Source: Methanolobus chelungpuianus (GTDB lineage: Archaea > Halobacteriota > Methanosarcinia > Methanosarcinales > Methanosarcinaceae). Taken from it: 64,000 nucleotides of DNA. Under the pieces are notes generated by a model that was not told the origin of the DNA, did not search any database, and worked only from the letters and a program-made list of their open reading frames with translations. The stretch covers positions 1 through 64,000 of the forward strand of contig NZ_JTEO01000010.1 of assembly GCF_024500045.1 (NCBI RefSeq), read 5' to 3'. Below are positions 28,841-37,028 of the stretch, in pieces (positions within the stretch are counted from its first letter, which is position 1; every line of letters begins with the position of its first letter). The translations under genes and the position numbers were made by a program.

Positions 28841-30265
28841 TCACATAATGCCTTCTTCTATGATCGATTCCTCGGTTATCTGTTCTGTGATCCTGATCTC
28901 CTCGGTCATACTGCGCTCTTTCCAGCCGCCCTTGTGGAAGTATGCAACAGATATGGCTGCTGCAATGATATTTGTCACAGGGAAAGCCCACCATATTCCA
29001 TTCTCGGCGAGCGTAGTGTGCTTTGACAGGACATAGGAGAGGGGGAACTGCAGCATCCAGAGTGTGACAATAGCGAGCACCATGGCTACAAAAGTGTCGC
29101 CGGCTCCCCTGAATGCTCCCGTGAGCACCTGCTGCATACCCATGAAACCGAATGTAAGGGCCATTATCCTGATGAACGTCGCACTGGACCGGATAGCTTC
29201 TGTCTCTCCAGGAATAAAGAACGCAGAAAGCGGCTCAGCCAGGAAGAAGATAACGATACCTGCCAGCGTGAGTGAGATAAAGCCTATCCGGGTACTCATT
29301 TTAGTAATCCTCACAGCCCTCTCTGTCTTTCCCGCACCTATGTTCTGTCCCACCAGCGTAGAGGTGGCCATGGACAGGCCAAGGGCAGGAATTATGACGA
29401 AACTGAGCACCCTGCTTCCGATACCATATGCTGCGACAGTGATAGTGCCAAAGCTTGCTACAAGCAGGGTAAGTACTGCTATCCCCAGGGAGCGGGTGGA
29501 CTGTTCTACTGAGGACGGAAGACCCAGCCTGAACATCTTTCTGATAAGCTCTGCATCAGGCTTCAGGTCCTTTGTATGGACCTGGACGCCATACCTGCCA
29601 CTTATCAGCATCGAGACTCCGATAACTGAAGCTATTCCCTGGGTTCCGATGGTGGCTATGGCGGCACCTGTGACCCCATAGCCTGGAATGGGGCCGTATC
29701 CGAATATAAAAAGAGGGTCAAATATAAGGTTCAGCAGCACAGTGCACAGCACCAGGTACATGGGAGTCTTCACATCCCCGACGCCTCTCATGAGGGACTG
29801 GTACACAAAATATGCGAACATGAACACAAGCCCCAGGAAAGATATCTGAAGGTAGGAAACCGCATCATCGAACACATCCGGTTCCGCTCCCATGAGTGTC
29901 ATCAGGCCGGGGGACAGGTAGTACCCGATCACGGATAGTAGCAATGATACGATGAACATCATCAACAAGGTCTGCGATGCAATGTGGTCCACACTCTTCT
30001 TCTCTCCTTTTCCTTGATACTGGGCCACAAGTATCGTCCCCGCTATCGCGAGCCCTCCGCCAAGTGATATAAGGAGGAATATGAAGGGGAAGCTCAAAGA
30101 GACCGCAGCCACTGCCTCATGTCCAAGCCTCCCTACCCAGAAGGTGTCCACAAGCTGATAGGCTGTCTGAAGCACGTTTGCAAATATGATCGGGACCGCC
30201 AATGCGATAAGCGACCTCATTATCGGTCCTTCGGTCAGTCTGTCAGAAGAATATTTTCTGTCCAT
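28841..30265 (-). CDS. MATE family efflux transporter
   Basis: A 474-residue integral membrane protein with 12 predicted helices in two homologous halves. The N-terminal motif LTEGPIMRSLIALAVPIIF, VDTFWVGRLG and the VAQYQGKGEKK loop are typical of the NorM/DinF MATE superfamily, which export organic cations or drugs in exchange for H+ or Na+. The second half opens with RLGLPSSVEQSTRSLG, and GQNIGAGK forms its loop. The C-terminal tail is acidic and Ile/Glu-rich. Substrate unknown. It follows the YkgJ gene and precedes the MprF-like gene; adjacency to a lipid-modifying MprF hints at an envelope-defence group. Confidence 0.93.
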   Translation of the reverse strand: MDRKYSSDRLTEGPIMRSLIALAVPIIFANVLQTAYQLVDTFWVGRLGHEAVAAVSLSFPFIFLLISLGGGLAIAGTILVAQYQGKGEKKSVDHIASQTLLMMFIVSLLLSVIGYYLSPGLMTLMGAEPDVFDDAVSYLQISFLGLVFMFAYFVYQSLMRGVGDVKTPMYLVLCTVLLNLIFDPLFIFGYGPIPGYGVTGAAIATIGTQGIASVIGVSMLISGRYGVQVHTKDLKPDAELIRKMFRLGLPSSVEQSTRSLGIAVLTLLVASFGTITVAAYGIGSRVLSFVIIPALGLSMATSTLVGQNIGAGKTERAVRITKMSTRIGFISLTLAGIVIFFLAEPLSAFFIPGETEAIRSSATFIRIMALTFGFMGMQQVLTGAFRGAGDTFVAMVLAIVTLWMLQFPLSYVLSKHTTLAENGIWWAFPVTNIIAAAISVAYFHKGGWKERSMTEEIRITEQITEESIIEEGIM

Positions 30266-30296
30266 GGGATTTCAACAGCTTTAGATTATCTTTTGC

Positions 30297-31352
30297 TTAC
30301 AATATAAGTCCATAACTCGGCTCTGTTGCCAGGTACCCGTCAGAGAAGATGATGGTCTCCATGATAATACGGGCATCGATGCGTTCGACTTCTTCGAACG
30401 ATGCCAGCAGGTTTGCCCTCAGCAGGAGCGATGCAGCTATATCTTCCAGATATTCAAGTGCCAGTCCGATAAGAGGCTTCTTATTTTCAGGGTTCAGTGC
30501 ACGCAGGTATGCAACACCTGCAAAATGGTCCCTTTGAACTATCTTTCTAAGATAGTCCCTCAGTACCTCGATGCTATCCTCCGCCAGAGGCCTTGTGTGG
30601 AAGCCCGGCCAGTCAATACTGGCCGTAATCCCGACCTCACCTGTGCGCTCCAGTCTCATCCTCTCCACAATCCCTTCGTCCAGCCTGAAAACAAGCCACT
30701 GCATGTCTTCTGTGAGGTAGGTGGGCAGGTCGATGAACTCCTCTGACGAGAGCTGGGATATGAAAGCAGCCTTGCTCTTCTCAGAGATCGATGCATTACT
30801 CAGGTCCATAGCATTTACATGGTCAAGCAGCTTGGCCTGCAGGATCCCGGGTGGTATGTAGTCGAGCAGCTTCCCCGGCAATGAACCATACATCTCCCTG
30901 CCCTTGTTCATCATTTCCTCCTTCATCTGAGCTGGCAGCTGCTGCATTATTTCTTCTCCGGTGCGGCGCAGGCCCGAATCAGCATCATGCGAAAAGCCCC
31001 TGCATATCTGGCTGGTATAGAGCTGGACCCTGTGCCCGAAGAAGATCTTTATCGGGAATATCCTGCACAAGAGCGAGCGCACGGTATAGATCCCGCATCT
31101 TCGGTCATCTTTCAGGAACATGCAGGCTCCCCTGTCCTGATGCTGTCTCATCGTGTAGACATTACAGAAATATGGGTCGTCCGTTTCCCATTTTTTAAGG
31201 CCGTTACTGTCAATATTCAGTATTTCTTTGAAACTGGGCTCGCATTCTCTCACCTCAGCCGGGAAAGTACAGCAAAAGCCGCAGTTTTCCAGGCACGTGA
31301 AGTCCATTCCTTCAAGTAAGGAGTAATCTATCTTGGTTGTCGTATCAAACAT
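30297..31352 (-). CDS. YkgJ family cysteine cluster protein
   Basis: A protein of about 351 residues. Its N-terminal 130 residues carry the YkgJ/FliB-like cysteine set: CLENCGFCC, then CNVY, the GACMFLKDDRRCGIY pair, and LLCRIFP followed by ICRG. This is thought to bind zinc or an iron-sulfur cluster. The remaining 220 residues are helical, with no recognised motif. The frame is open from a GTG at 31382; the ATG at 31352 (MFDTTTK) is my preferred start, but neither has a strong ribosome binding site. Members include the flagellin lysine N-methylase, but no flagellin gene is nearby, so the substrate is unknown. Confidence 0.75.
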   Translation of the reverse strand: MFDTTTKIDYSLLEGMDFTCLENCGFCCTFPAEVRECEPSFKEILNIDSNGLKKWETDDPYFCNVYTMRQHQDRGACMFLKDDRRCGIYTVRSLLCRIFPIKIFFGHRVQLYTSQICRGFSHDADSGLRRTGEEIMQQLPAQMKEEMMNKGREMYGSLPGKLLDYIPPGILQAKLLDHVNAMDLSNASISEKSKAAFISQLSSEEFIDLPTYLTEDMQWLVFRLDEGIVERMRLERTGEVGITASIDWPGFHTRPLAEDSIEVLRDYLRKIVQRDHFAGVAYLRALNPENKKPLIGLALEYLEDIAASLLLRANLLASFEEVERIDARIIMETIIFSDGYLATEPSYGLIL

Positions 31353-31558
31353 CCCCTGAAAAGCAAAATAATGGCAATGCACACCTGGATGTGCTCATTG
31401 CCCCGGATATGACTATCATTAGAGGTAAATTAAGATCTCCGTGCTTCTAGAAGTAGTGCTGTTCTGGCAGTAAATGGCTATCTCAAGATTTAAGGCTTTC
31501 ACATGGGACATTGTTCCTATGATTATTTTATATATATCCGGAGTGCATTATAGCCTGC

Positions 31559-32146
31559 ATGGCCTACTACTCCTTTGTCAATGAGATTCTGCGCAAAGGC
31601 ATTCATCTTACTTCCATAATCATAGTGCTGGTTTACGCACTCTTTGGCAAACAGGCTGTGCTTGCTCTGCTTATCACCTACCTTGTGATCATACTGGTGA
31701 TCGAGCACATGCGACTTGACAGGGGCCTGAAGCTTCCTTTTGTTAATTGTCTCTTCCGCCAGAAAGAGCTTTCAGCTGTAGGGTCCCATGTATTCTTCAC
31801 ACTTGGAGCACTTGCTGCAGTGGCAGTGTTCAGTGAGGATGTGGCTTATGCCGCTCTTCTGATGACCACCTTCGGCGACATGAGTGCAGCACTTGTTGGC
31901 CGGAAGATGGGTAAAACTAAGGTAGCCGGTGGTGCAAAATCACTGGAAGGATGCGCTGCTGAGTTCATTGTGGACCTTTTCATAGGCTACATCTTCCTCT
32001 CAAGCCTGCCTCTTGCGATACTGATGGCACTTACTGCAACATTAGTTGAAACCCTGTTCGTTCACATCGACGATAACCTTGCGATCCCGGTCTTTTCGGG
32101 TTTCGTTGTGGAAACGTACCTTTATTTGTTGTCGTCCGTCCTGTAA
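31559..32146 (+). CDS. diacylglycerol/polyprenol kinase (SEC59-like) membrane protein
   Basis: A 195-residue protein with about six transmembrane helices. The opening EILRKGIHLTSI and the central FGDMSAALVGRKMGKTK plus KSLEGCAAEFIVD motifs match the CTP-dependent dolichol/diacylglycerol kinase and CDP-diglyceride synthase-like superfamily. It probably phosphorylates a polyprenol or other lipid alcohol for glycan or lipid salvage. A strong TATA-like ATTTTATATATA at 31525-31536 lies about 25 bases from the ATG, so the transcript is probably leaderless. Neighbours give no further hint of substrate. Confidence 0.82.
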   Translation: MAYYSFVNEILRKGIHLTSIIIVLVYALFGKQAVLALLITYLVIILVIEHMRLDRGLKLPFVNCLFRQKELSAVGSHVFFTLGALAAVAVFSEDVAYAALLMTTFGDMSAALVGRKMGKTKVAGGAKSLEGCAAEFIVDLFIGYIFLSSLPLAILMALTATLVETLFVHIDDNLAIPVFSGFVVETYLYLLSSVL

Positions 32147-32311
32147 AAACCGTTATCGAGGAATGTTTCCGGGACCTTCTTCAATCAGAGGATATCAGAC
32201 TGGTTCCTGAACCCAGTACTCCTTAAATCCGTGTTCATCCGCGCAGATCCGTATCGCAAAGAAGATTGAGAAAACATGGATCTGAATGAAAATAGCAAGT
32301 GTAAACTCAGA

Positions 32312-32518
32312 TCAGTTATTATAGGCATCGTATATCTGCCATAGCCATATAATAGGCAGCAGTATGAATCCTATCAGGACGAACTGGAGGAGCCAGCTGA
32401 CGCCAAGTGCTATCCATATCAGTATGGCTTTAATAACCTGGCCTTTTACGATCTGCCCCAGCCCGGGTACGAAAAATGACAGCAGTGCCGGAACGCCATA
32501 TGTTCTCTTTTCCCTCAT
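32312..32518 (-). CDS. small TM2-like membrane protein
   Basis: A 68-residue protein with two hydrophobic helices joined by a short turn. The first, PALLSFFVPGLGQIVKGQ, is the signature opening of TM2/DUF5683-like small membrane proteins, and the second ends in the aromatic WLWQIYDAYNN tail that also marks the group. The basic N-terminus MREKRTYG should stay inside. Function unknown. Monocistronic and convergent with the upstream kinase-like gene. Confidence 0.7.
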   Translation of the reverse strand: MREKRTYGVPALLSFFVPGLGQIVKGQVIKAILIWIALGVSWLLQFVLIGFILLPIIWLWQIYDAYNN

Positions 32519-32675
32519 ACTTGTGACCTTCTGGATGACCTGTTACAATGATATGATGGAATCGGATATGTAAAAGACTTTTCGCTTATGGCAGGCTCTT
32601 TCTTATTCACTGCTGCGGATATTTCTTCAAAAGGGTTTTAAAAAACGAGCCCATACTATTAAATTGGGGAGAACA

Positions 32676-32906
32676 ATGCCATACAGTAAGAACTCAGAAT
32701 TGCCGGAAACAGTCAGGGATAAGGTTCCCGAGCATGGTCAGGATATCTACAGGAAAGCCTTTAACAGTGCATGGGAACAATACAAGGACCCTTCGGAAAG
32801 AAGGGAAGGCACTTCCAGGGAAGAGACTGCTCACAGGGTTGCATGGAGTGCCGTGAAGAACGAGTACGAAAAGGACTCGAAGGGGAACTGGGTACCAAAG
32901 GACTAA
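32676..32906 (+). CDS. ChaB-like protein
   Basis: A 76-residue soluble protein. ELPETVRDKVPEHGQDIYRKAFNSAWEQY, followed by a charged middle and an AHRVAWSAVKNEYEKDSKGNWVPK end, is the ChaB fold seen in bacteria, where ChaB was described as a cation-transport regulator but lacks a proven mechanism. The ATG at 32676 has GGGGAGA just upstream; the frame extends to a TTG at 32664. It is single-copy here, with no ChaA transporter nearby. Confidence 0.83.
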   Translation: MPYSKNSELPETVRDKVPEHGQDIYRKAFNSAWEQYKDPSERREGTSREETAHRVAWSAVKNEYEKDSKGNWVPKD

Positions 32907-33000
32907 GCCTGTGTCCAAGAGGAGCAGGCACATTGTGCAACAGTAGTAGAATATTAGAGTACTGCATAAAACCTGGCGAAAACAGAAGTACAAGCTAAGG

Positions 33001-33050
33001 TTTAAATATAGAAGCACACTACATATGTAGTGTAGACACTACATATGCAG
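33001..33050 (+). promoter_or_regulatory. TATA box plus tandem Bla/Cop-box-like operators
   Basis: TTTAAATATA at 33001-33010 is a clear archaeal TATA box. At the expected start point comes a perfect 16-base palindrome, CACTACATATGTAGTG (33017-33032). Exactly 20 bases on, two helical turns, is a degenerate second copy beginning CACTACATATGCAG (33037-33050). The core CTACANNTGTAG matches what I recall as the operator of BlaI/MecI/CopY-type repressors. Occupancy would block RNA polymerase, so repression is the likely mode. The cognate protein is not evident here, as the nearby regulator is ArsR-like. Confidence 0.6.
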
Positions 33051-33086
33051 GTATGAAAGAATCCTGCAAACAAGGAAGGTGTAAAA

Positions 33087-33578
33087 GTGAAGAAAATAAC
33101 AGCAATACTCCTTGCAGGAATGCTTATTGCAGTTACAGCAGGAGTGGGAATCGTGGCCGCAGCTAACGGACAGACAGGCAATTCAGGTTACTTTGGTTCC
33201 ATGCACCAGTGGGCGGCCAACAGGATGAACCAGTATGGTTACGGCGGATGCCCGTTCTACCAGTCCTATGTGAACGATGGCAACAATACAGTTGAGCTTG
33301 AGGTTTCAACGATCGAAGAAGCCATAACAGTCGCAGAGGCAGAGACCGGCCAGGACATCTCGGAAGATAACGTCTACCAGATGGGAAGATGGTGGGTGTT
33401 CAGCTATGCGGATGATGAAGGCACCATCAAGCAGGGACGTATCGACGCATATACAGGTGAGGTCATAGAGGACTTCTATGCAGGCTCCGCAAACCAGGGA
33501 CAGTACCAGAATGGCCGTGGGATGATGCGTGGCGGCGGATATGGTGGCGGATACTGCGGTGCATATTATAACAGATAA
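33087..33578 (+). CDS. secreted PepSY-like protein with Gly/Tyr-rich ends
   Basis: A 163-residue exported protein. The signal peptide is residues 1-26 (cleavage after VAAA). The mature N-terminus is rich in Gly, Tyr, Met, Trp and Asn and includes a single Cys in GGCPFYQ. A PepSY-like alpha/beta segment follows (VSTIEEAITVAEAETGQDISEDNVYQM ... GRIDAYTGEVIEDF, about 70-132). The tail is Gly/Tyr/Met-rich, with MMRGGGYGGGYCGAYYNR at the end. The GTG start has GGAAGGT upstream. Met/Cys/His-bearing low-complexity ends suggest metal binding, which is inference. It is controlled by the palindromic operator immediately upstream and probably belongs with the small membrane protein and regulator that follow. 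Confidence 0.7.
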   Translation: MKKITAILLAGMLIAVTAGVGIVAAANGQTGNSGYFGSMHQWAANRMNQYGYGGCPFYQSYVNDGNNTVELEVSTIEEAITVAEAETGQDISEDNVYQMGRWWVFSYADDEGTIKQGRIDAYTGEVIEDFYAGSANQGQYQNGRGMMRGGGYGGGYCGAYYNR

Positions 33579-33620
33579 AGCAATAGGCATCAGATTCTAT
33601 AGCGAACAATAGCAAATATA

Positions 33621-33639
33621 ATATGGACCTCCACCATAT
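33621..33639. promoter_or_regulatory. inverted repeat next to a TATA box
   Basis: ATATGG (33621-33626) and CCATAT (33634-33639) are separated by 7 bases and sit directly upstream of the TATA-like TTTTTAAAAATA (about 33643-33654) that would drive the small membrane protein gene. The location over the BRE fits an operator. Confidence 0.4.
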
Positions 33640-33674
33640 ACCTTTTTAAAAATAGTTTATGAGAGGTGAACTTT

Positions 33675-33890
33675 ATGATGGGCAGCGGCATGTATGGTGC
33701 ATATTCCTTCTGGGGCATACTAGTGAATATCTTCGTCATTCTATTAATCGTAGGAATAGTGGTCCTGCTATTGAACAGGTCCGAGTTCGTAAGTTCCGGG
33801 AATAACGAACGGCTGGCAAGGCTTGAAAAAGATGTGGACGAGATCAAGAGGACAGTGCAGGCCATAAAGGAAAAGCTCGATGAGATCTGA
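33675..33890 (+). CDS. small membrane protein with coiled-coil tail
   Basis: A 71-residue protein: a Gly/Met/Tyr-rich start (MMGSGMYGAY), one transmembrane helix (about residues 13-34), then a charged coiled-coil (NNERLARLEKDVDEIKRTVQAIKEKLDEI). GAGGTGA lies upstream of the ATG pair; a GTG at 33666 is also in frame. It overlaps the regulator gene by 11 bases. No family is recognised with confidence. The Gly/Met/Tyr-rich start resembles the ends of the secreted protein upstream, so the two may act together at the cell surface. Confidence 0.65.
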   Translation: MMGSGMYGAYSFWGILVNIFVILLIVGIVVLLLNRSEFVSSGNNERLARLEKDVDEIKRTVQAIKEKLDEI

Positions 33891-34215
33891 GCTGTCTTCA
33901 TTGATCCGGAAAAGTGGCACGATGACAAAGACGCTTCAGCAGATCACGGATATAGGCGAGGCTATATCGCACCCTGTCCGTTTAAAGTTGCTATACCTGC
34001 TCTCAGAGAGAGAGAGGTATGTATACGACCTGGCAAAGGACCTTAACCTTTCGCGCCAGGTCGTACAGTTGCACCTGAAACGGCTGGAGAATGCGGGATT
34101 TGTTGAAAGTGACCTCCGGCTTGAGGACAATGACATGAGAGCAAAGAAGTTCTTTAAACTGAAAGACTTTGATGTCAGAATCGGAATTGATGATCTCATG
34201 AAGATATTCGAATGA
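33880..34215 (+). CDS. ArsR-type winged-helix transcriptional regulator
   Basis: A protein of about 111 residues (or 97 if it starts at the ATG at 33922). The winged helix-turn-helix domain reads IGEAISHPVRLKLLYLLSERERYVYDLAKDLNLSRQVVQLHLKRLENAGFVES, the standard ArsR/TrmB-like arrangement with the recognition helix near SRQVVQLHLKRL. No cysteine or histidine metal site is present, so it is unlikely to be a metal sensor of the classical ArsR kind. The coding start overlaps the small membrane protein, so the two are co-expressed. It may regulate its own operon through the inverted repeat at 33621-33639. Confidence 0.82.
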   Translation: MRSELSSLIRKSGTMTKTLQQITDIGEAISHPVRLKLLYLLSERERYVYDLAKDLNLSRQVVQLHLKRLENAGFVESDLRLEDNDMRAKKFFKLKDFDVRIGIDDLMKIFE

Positions 34216-34255
34216 ATTTTCTCACAGCCGGGCGCCAAACAGACAAGTCCCTGGA

Positions 34256-34855
34256 CTATGGTTTTGACCTTATCAGTCTGAAAACATCCTTCAGGGCAAG
34301 GTTCTTTTCTTCAGCAACAGTAAGACCTGCTTTCCTGATGTTTTCAACTGTTTCACGGTTGATGTTGACTCCTGTCAGGCCAGTGGTGACAGGATTGAGA
34401 AGGTCTTCAACTGATGCTATTATTTTGTTACGGCTTCTCATGTGCTCCAGAGTGATGACAGTGCCTTGAGGCTTGCATACACGCCCCATTTCCTTTAAGG
34501 CAGCAGCAGGATCAGGAATGGAACACAGTACGAATGTGGTTATGACGTAGTCAAAGCAGTCATCTATAAACCCCAGATGCTCAGCATCCATTAAGAGAAG
34601 GGAAACGTTCTTTTTTCCTGCCGCCCTCCTTTTTGCACGGGCGAGCATTTTACTGCTTATGTCAATCCCCACCATCTCGCAGTCGTCCGGATAATAAGGG
34701 ATGTTCTTTCCGGTTCCCACGCCTACCTCAAGCACCCTTCCCTTCAGGCCGGCGAAAACTTCCCGCCTCCAGTCGCCATATCTCATCAGTTCCATAGGTG
34801 TTTCCATAAGGTCGTACACATGAGAGAAGCGGTCGTACTTTGAGATAATGGACAT
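34256..34855 (-). CDS. class I SAM-dependent methyltransferase (UbiE/PEMT-like)
   Basis: A 199-residue Rossmann-fold methyltransferase. Motif I VLEVGVGTGKNIPYYP near residue 40, the acidic motif II GIDISSKMLARAKRR near 60, and the FDYVITTFVLCSIPDP motif near 105 are present. Closest in style to UbiE/phospholipid N-methyltransferases and the YcgJ group, but the substrate cannot be inferred. Convergent with the ArsR-like gene. It stands alone, starting near the divergent promoter with the CoA-binding protein gene. Confidence 0.88.
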   Translation of the reverse strand: MSIISKYDRFSHVYDLMETPMELMRYGDWRREVFAGLKGRVLEVGVGTGKNIPYYPDDCEMVGIDISSKMLARAKRRAAGKKNVSLLLMDAEHLGFIDDCFDYVITTFVLCSIPDPAAALKEMGRVCKPQGTVITLEHMRSRNKIIASVEDLLNPVTTGLTGVNINRETVENIRKAGLTVAEEKNLALKDVFRLIRSKP

Positions 34856-34993
34856 ATATCCATCTCTGGTCTTAATCTTTAAATCCGTACTGCCATTATG
34901 CAGCTTTCAGAGAATAGAGCCACCAGCATATTTAGAAAGTGATATAAACGAACAAGGATTTGATTCATATAAGAGGATCAAAAGAGGAAAAGC

Positions 34994-35422
34994 ATGGTTA
35001 CCAAACAGGAAGAATACTGGAAGAAAGATAATTTCGTAGTCGTTACCGATGGCACAAAACCGGCTATGAAATGGACCATTGACGAACTGAAAAAAAGAGG
35101 AAAGAAAGTGCATGTAGTTGACCTCTCTGACAAGCCAGCCCAAGACACATTCAAGGATGTCGCCCAATTACCGGGAGGCGCAGAGAATGCCATCATTGGT
35201 GTCACAAAGACCGAGCCTGCAAGGATCATTGAAAAGCTTGCATCCAAGGGCATAAGGAATTTCTGGGTGCACTGGAAGACTGATACCTGTGACGTGGAGC
35301 ATCTGACGGCTGATCCGGAACTTAGTATAATAACCGGACGGTGTCCGATGATGTACCTCGGGAAAGGCGCAAGCATGCATGGATTCCATCGATTCGTTGC
35401 ACGTTCCCTTGGCAAATACTGA
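34994..35422 (+). CDS. CoA-binding domain protein
   Basis: A 142-residue protein of the CoA_binding_2 (YccU/COG1832-like) Rossmann family. VVVTDGTKPAMKWTIDELKKRGKKVHVVDLSD is the nucleotide-binding beta-alpha-beta, followed by AIIGVTKTEPARIIEKLASKGIRNFWVH and a C-terminal CPMMYLGKG. Such proteins bind CoA but have no assigned reaction. TATA-like sequences lie upstream near 34945 and the start is preceded by GAGGAAAAGC. The C-terminal MHGFHRF segment is His-rich. Confidence 0.8.
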   Translation: MVTKQEEYWKKDNFVVVTDGTKPAMKWTIDELKKRGKKVHVVDLSDKPAQDTFKDVAQLPGGAENAIIGVTKTEPARIIEKLASKGIRNFWVHWKTDTCDVEHLTADPELSIITGRCPMMYLGKGASMHGFHRFVARSLGKY

Positions 35423-35861
35423 AGATCAAATGCGGGTTTGAGAGGATGGCTTAGACGATGGACACAACATCCTGTGTAACCCGCATGAAATAACTTTTCA
35501 TGTACATACTCGGACAAAACATCACAGATTGCTTATATATGTGTTCACCGTAATTATCCGTTACAGTCAGATCAGAACGATGATTATACAACCATCTAAA
35601 ACGAAGCTTCAAATGCTTCTGCCGATGGTTCTATCACATTAATATAAATGTTGGCAGACAATACTCCCCTCAGATATAATGTACAACAATCCTATACAAA
35701 CGATAATAAGTTTGCTTTCACAATGCCAACATTTATATTATTTCTTCCCAACATCTTTTTAATGCAGGTCTCCCCAGGCAATGGGACTGGTACAGCTTAA
35801 ATAACAAAGATACCTAAATAGTAATGGGAATCAAACGATCTCCCGGGAAAAGGAGTGGAAC
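35423..35861. repeat. intergenic region with a long 17-base inverted repeat (MITE-like)
   Basis: TAATATAAATGTTGGCA at 35640-35656 is perfectly repeated in inverse at 35724-35740, 67 bases apart, so the unit is 101 bases long. The arms contain TATA-like AATATAAATG/CATTTATATT, so they could also act as a back-to-back promoter pair. No flanking target duplication is evident. The rest of this 440-base stretch is AT-rich without a gene. Confidence 0.5.
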
Positions 35862-36161
35862 ATGCTGGAAAATGACGACCTAGACAGTTTGCTTACAGGA
35901 AAGCCCTCAGAGCGCGAACGTGTGAAAATGGAGCATGAGTATATGCATAAAGCTGCTTCTCACCCTATCCGCCGGCAGATCGTAAGGGAGATAGGCGCCT
36001 TCGGTGCAACAAAAGATGATATCCTGAAGGCTGTGGATGTTGACGAGAAGGTGTTCAGGTACCACACGGAATTCCTTATAAACGGCGACCTTCTGAGCAT
36101 GCTGGAAGGCAAGTATTTCCTGACAGAAAAAGGCCTGGAGATACTGGCAAACATCAAATGA
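35862..36161 (+). CDS. winged-helix DNA-binding domain protein
   Basis: A 99-residue protein. HKAASHPIRRQIVREIGAFGATKDDILKAVDVDEKVFRYHTEFLINGDLLSMLEGKYFLTEKGLEILANI reads as an ArsR/MarR-like winged helix (helix 2-turn-helix 3 about residues 48-75), with an acidic N-terminal extension. GGGAAAAGGAG stands just before the ATG. It lies directly upstream of ccmABC on the same strand (85 bases away), so it may regulate or be co-expressed with haem export, but that is inference. No ligand-binding domain is seen. Confidence 0.7.
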   Translation: MLENDDLDSLLTGKPSERERVKMEHEYMHKAASHPIRRQIVREIGAFGATKDDILKAVDVDEKVFRYHTEFLINGDLLSMLEGKYFLTEKGLEILANIK

Positions 36162-36264
36162 GCAAACTAAGTGCGGCCTTACCCTTTATTATATTAACCG
36201 ACTCTTTCCTGTTAATTGGCCCCATAACAAAACGTTAATTTATACTATGGTCAATATACTCCCG

Positions 36265-37014
36265 ATGGACCCTATCATATCAGCCAGCGGATTAAGGAAG
36301 AGCTTTGGTGACCGCGTGGCATTGAAGAGTATCGACCTTGAAGTGAAAAGGGGGCAGTCCGTGGTCATTTTCGGCCCCAACGGAGCCGGCAAGACAACTT
36401 TTCTGAAGATACTGTCCACTGTCATGATGCCCACAGGGGGCACTGTGATCATGGACGGTATCGACATCAAGAAGAAACCTGCAGAGGTCAGACGAATGAT
36501 AGGCGTGATCTCGCACGAGAGCTATCTTTATGATGAACTCACGGCAAGGGAGAACCTGAGATTCTTTGGCAGGATGTACGGCCTTGCAAAAGGCGAACTT
36601 GAAGAGCGTACGGATGAGCTGCTGGCCAATGTGGACCTTCTTAAGCGCGGGGACGACAGGGTGGGCTCCTTCTCACGGGGCATGAAACAGCGCCTGTCCA
36701 TTGCAAGGGCACTGATGCACAAGCCTTCCGTACTGCTGATGGATGAGCCCTATACCGGGCTTGACCAGAAGGCTGCAGAAACTTTTGAGAGCGTGATGGG
36801 TCGTCTGGATACGGATCAGGTAACAAAGGTAATGGTGTCCCATAATATTGAAAGGGCCCTGCAGCTCAGCGACCGGGCTATCATAATGGACAACGGAAAG
36901 ATCGTGCACGATTCCCCGAGTACGGTGTTCTCAGGAACAGAGGATTTCAGGCACACCTATATGTCGCTCGTATGCGGGGATACGGATGCTGAGGGAATTA
37001 CCAACCTCCAGTGA
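36265..37014 (+). CDS. ccmA: haem exporter ATP-binding protein CcmA
   Basis: An ABC ATPase of 249 residues. Walker A is GPNGAGKTTF near residue 32, the ABC signature is FSRGMKQRLSIARAL near 132, and Walker B is LLMDEPYTGLD near 155. With CcmB and CcmC immediately downstream it is assigned to the cytochrome c maturation system I, which delivers haem across the membrane for attachment at CxxCH. A plus-strand TATA-like TTTATAC near 36240 lies about 25 bases before this ATG, favouring a leaderless start here; the frame also opens at 36247. A generic ABC-2 exporter is the alternative reading. Confidence 0.88.
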   Translation: MDPIISASGLRKSFGDRVALKSIDLEVKRGQSVVIFGPNGAGKTTFLKILSTVMMPTGGTVIMDGIDIKKKPAEVRRMIGVISHESYLYDELTARENLRFFGRMYGLAKGELEERTDELLANVDLLKRGDDRVGSFSRGMKQRLSIARALMHKPSVLLMDEPYTGLDQKAAETFESVMGRLDTDQVTKVMVSHNIERALQLSDRAIIMDNGKIVHDSPSTVFSGTEDFRHTYMSLVCGDTDAEGITNLQ

Positions 37015-37028
37015 TACAGGAGATATGA

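Noticed and set aside
33880-34215. The adjacent ArsR-type regulator as the BlaI/CopY repressor of the palindrome at 33017
   Set aside because: Its fold and motifs are ArsR-like; it lacks BlaI-family features, so the match of site and protein is not supported.
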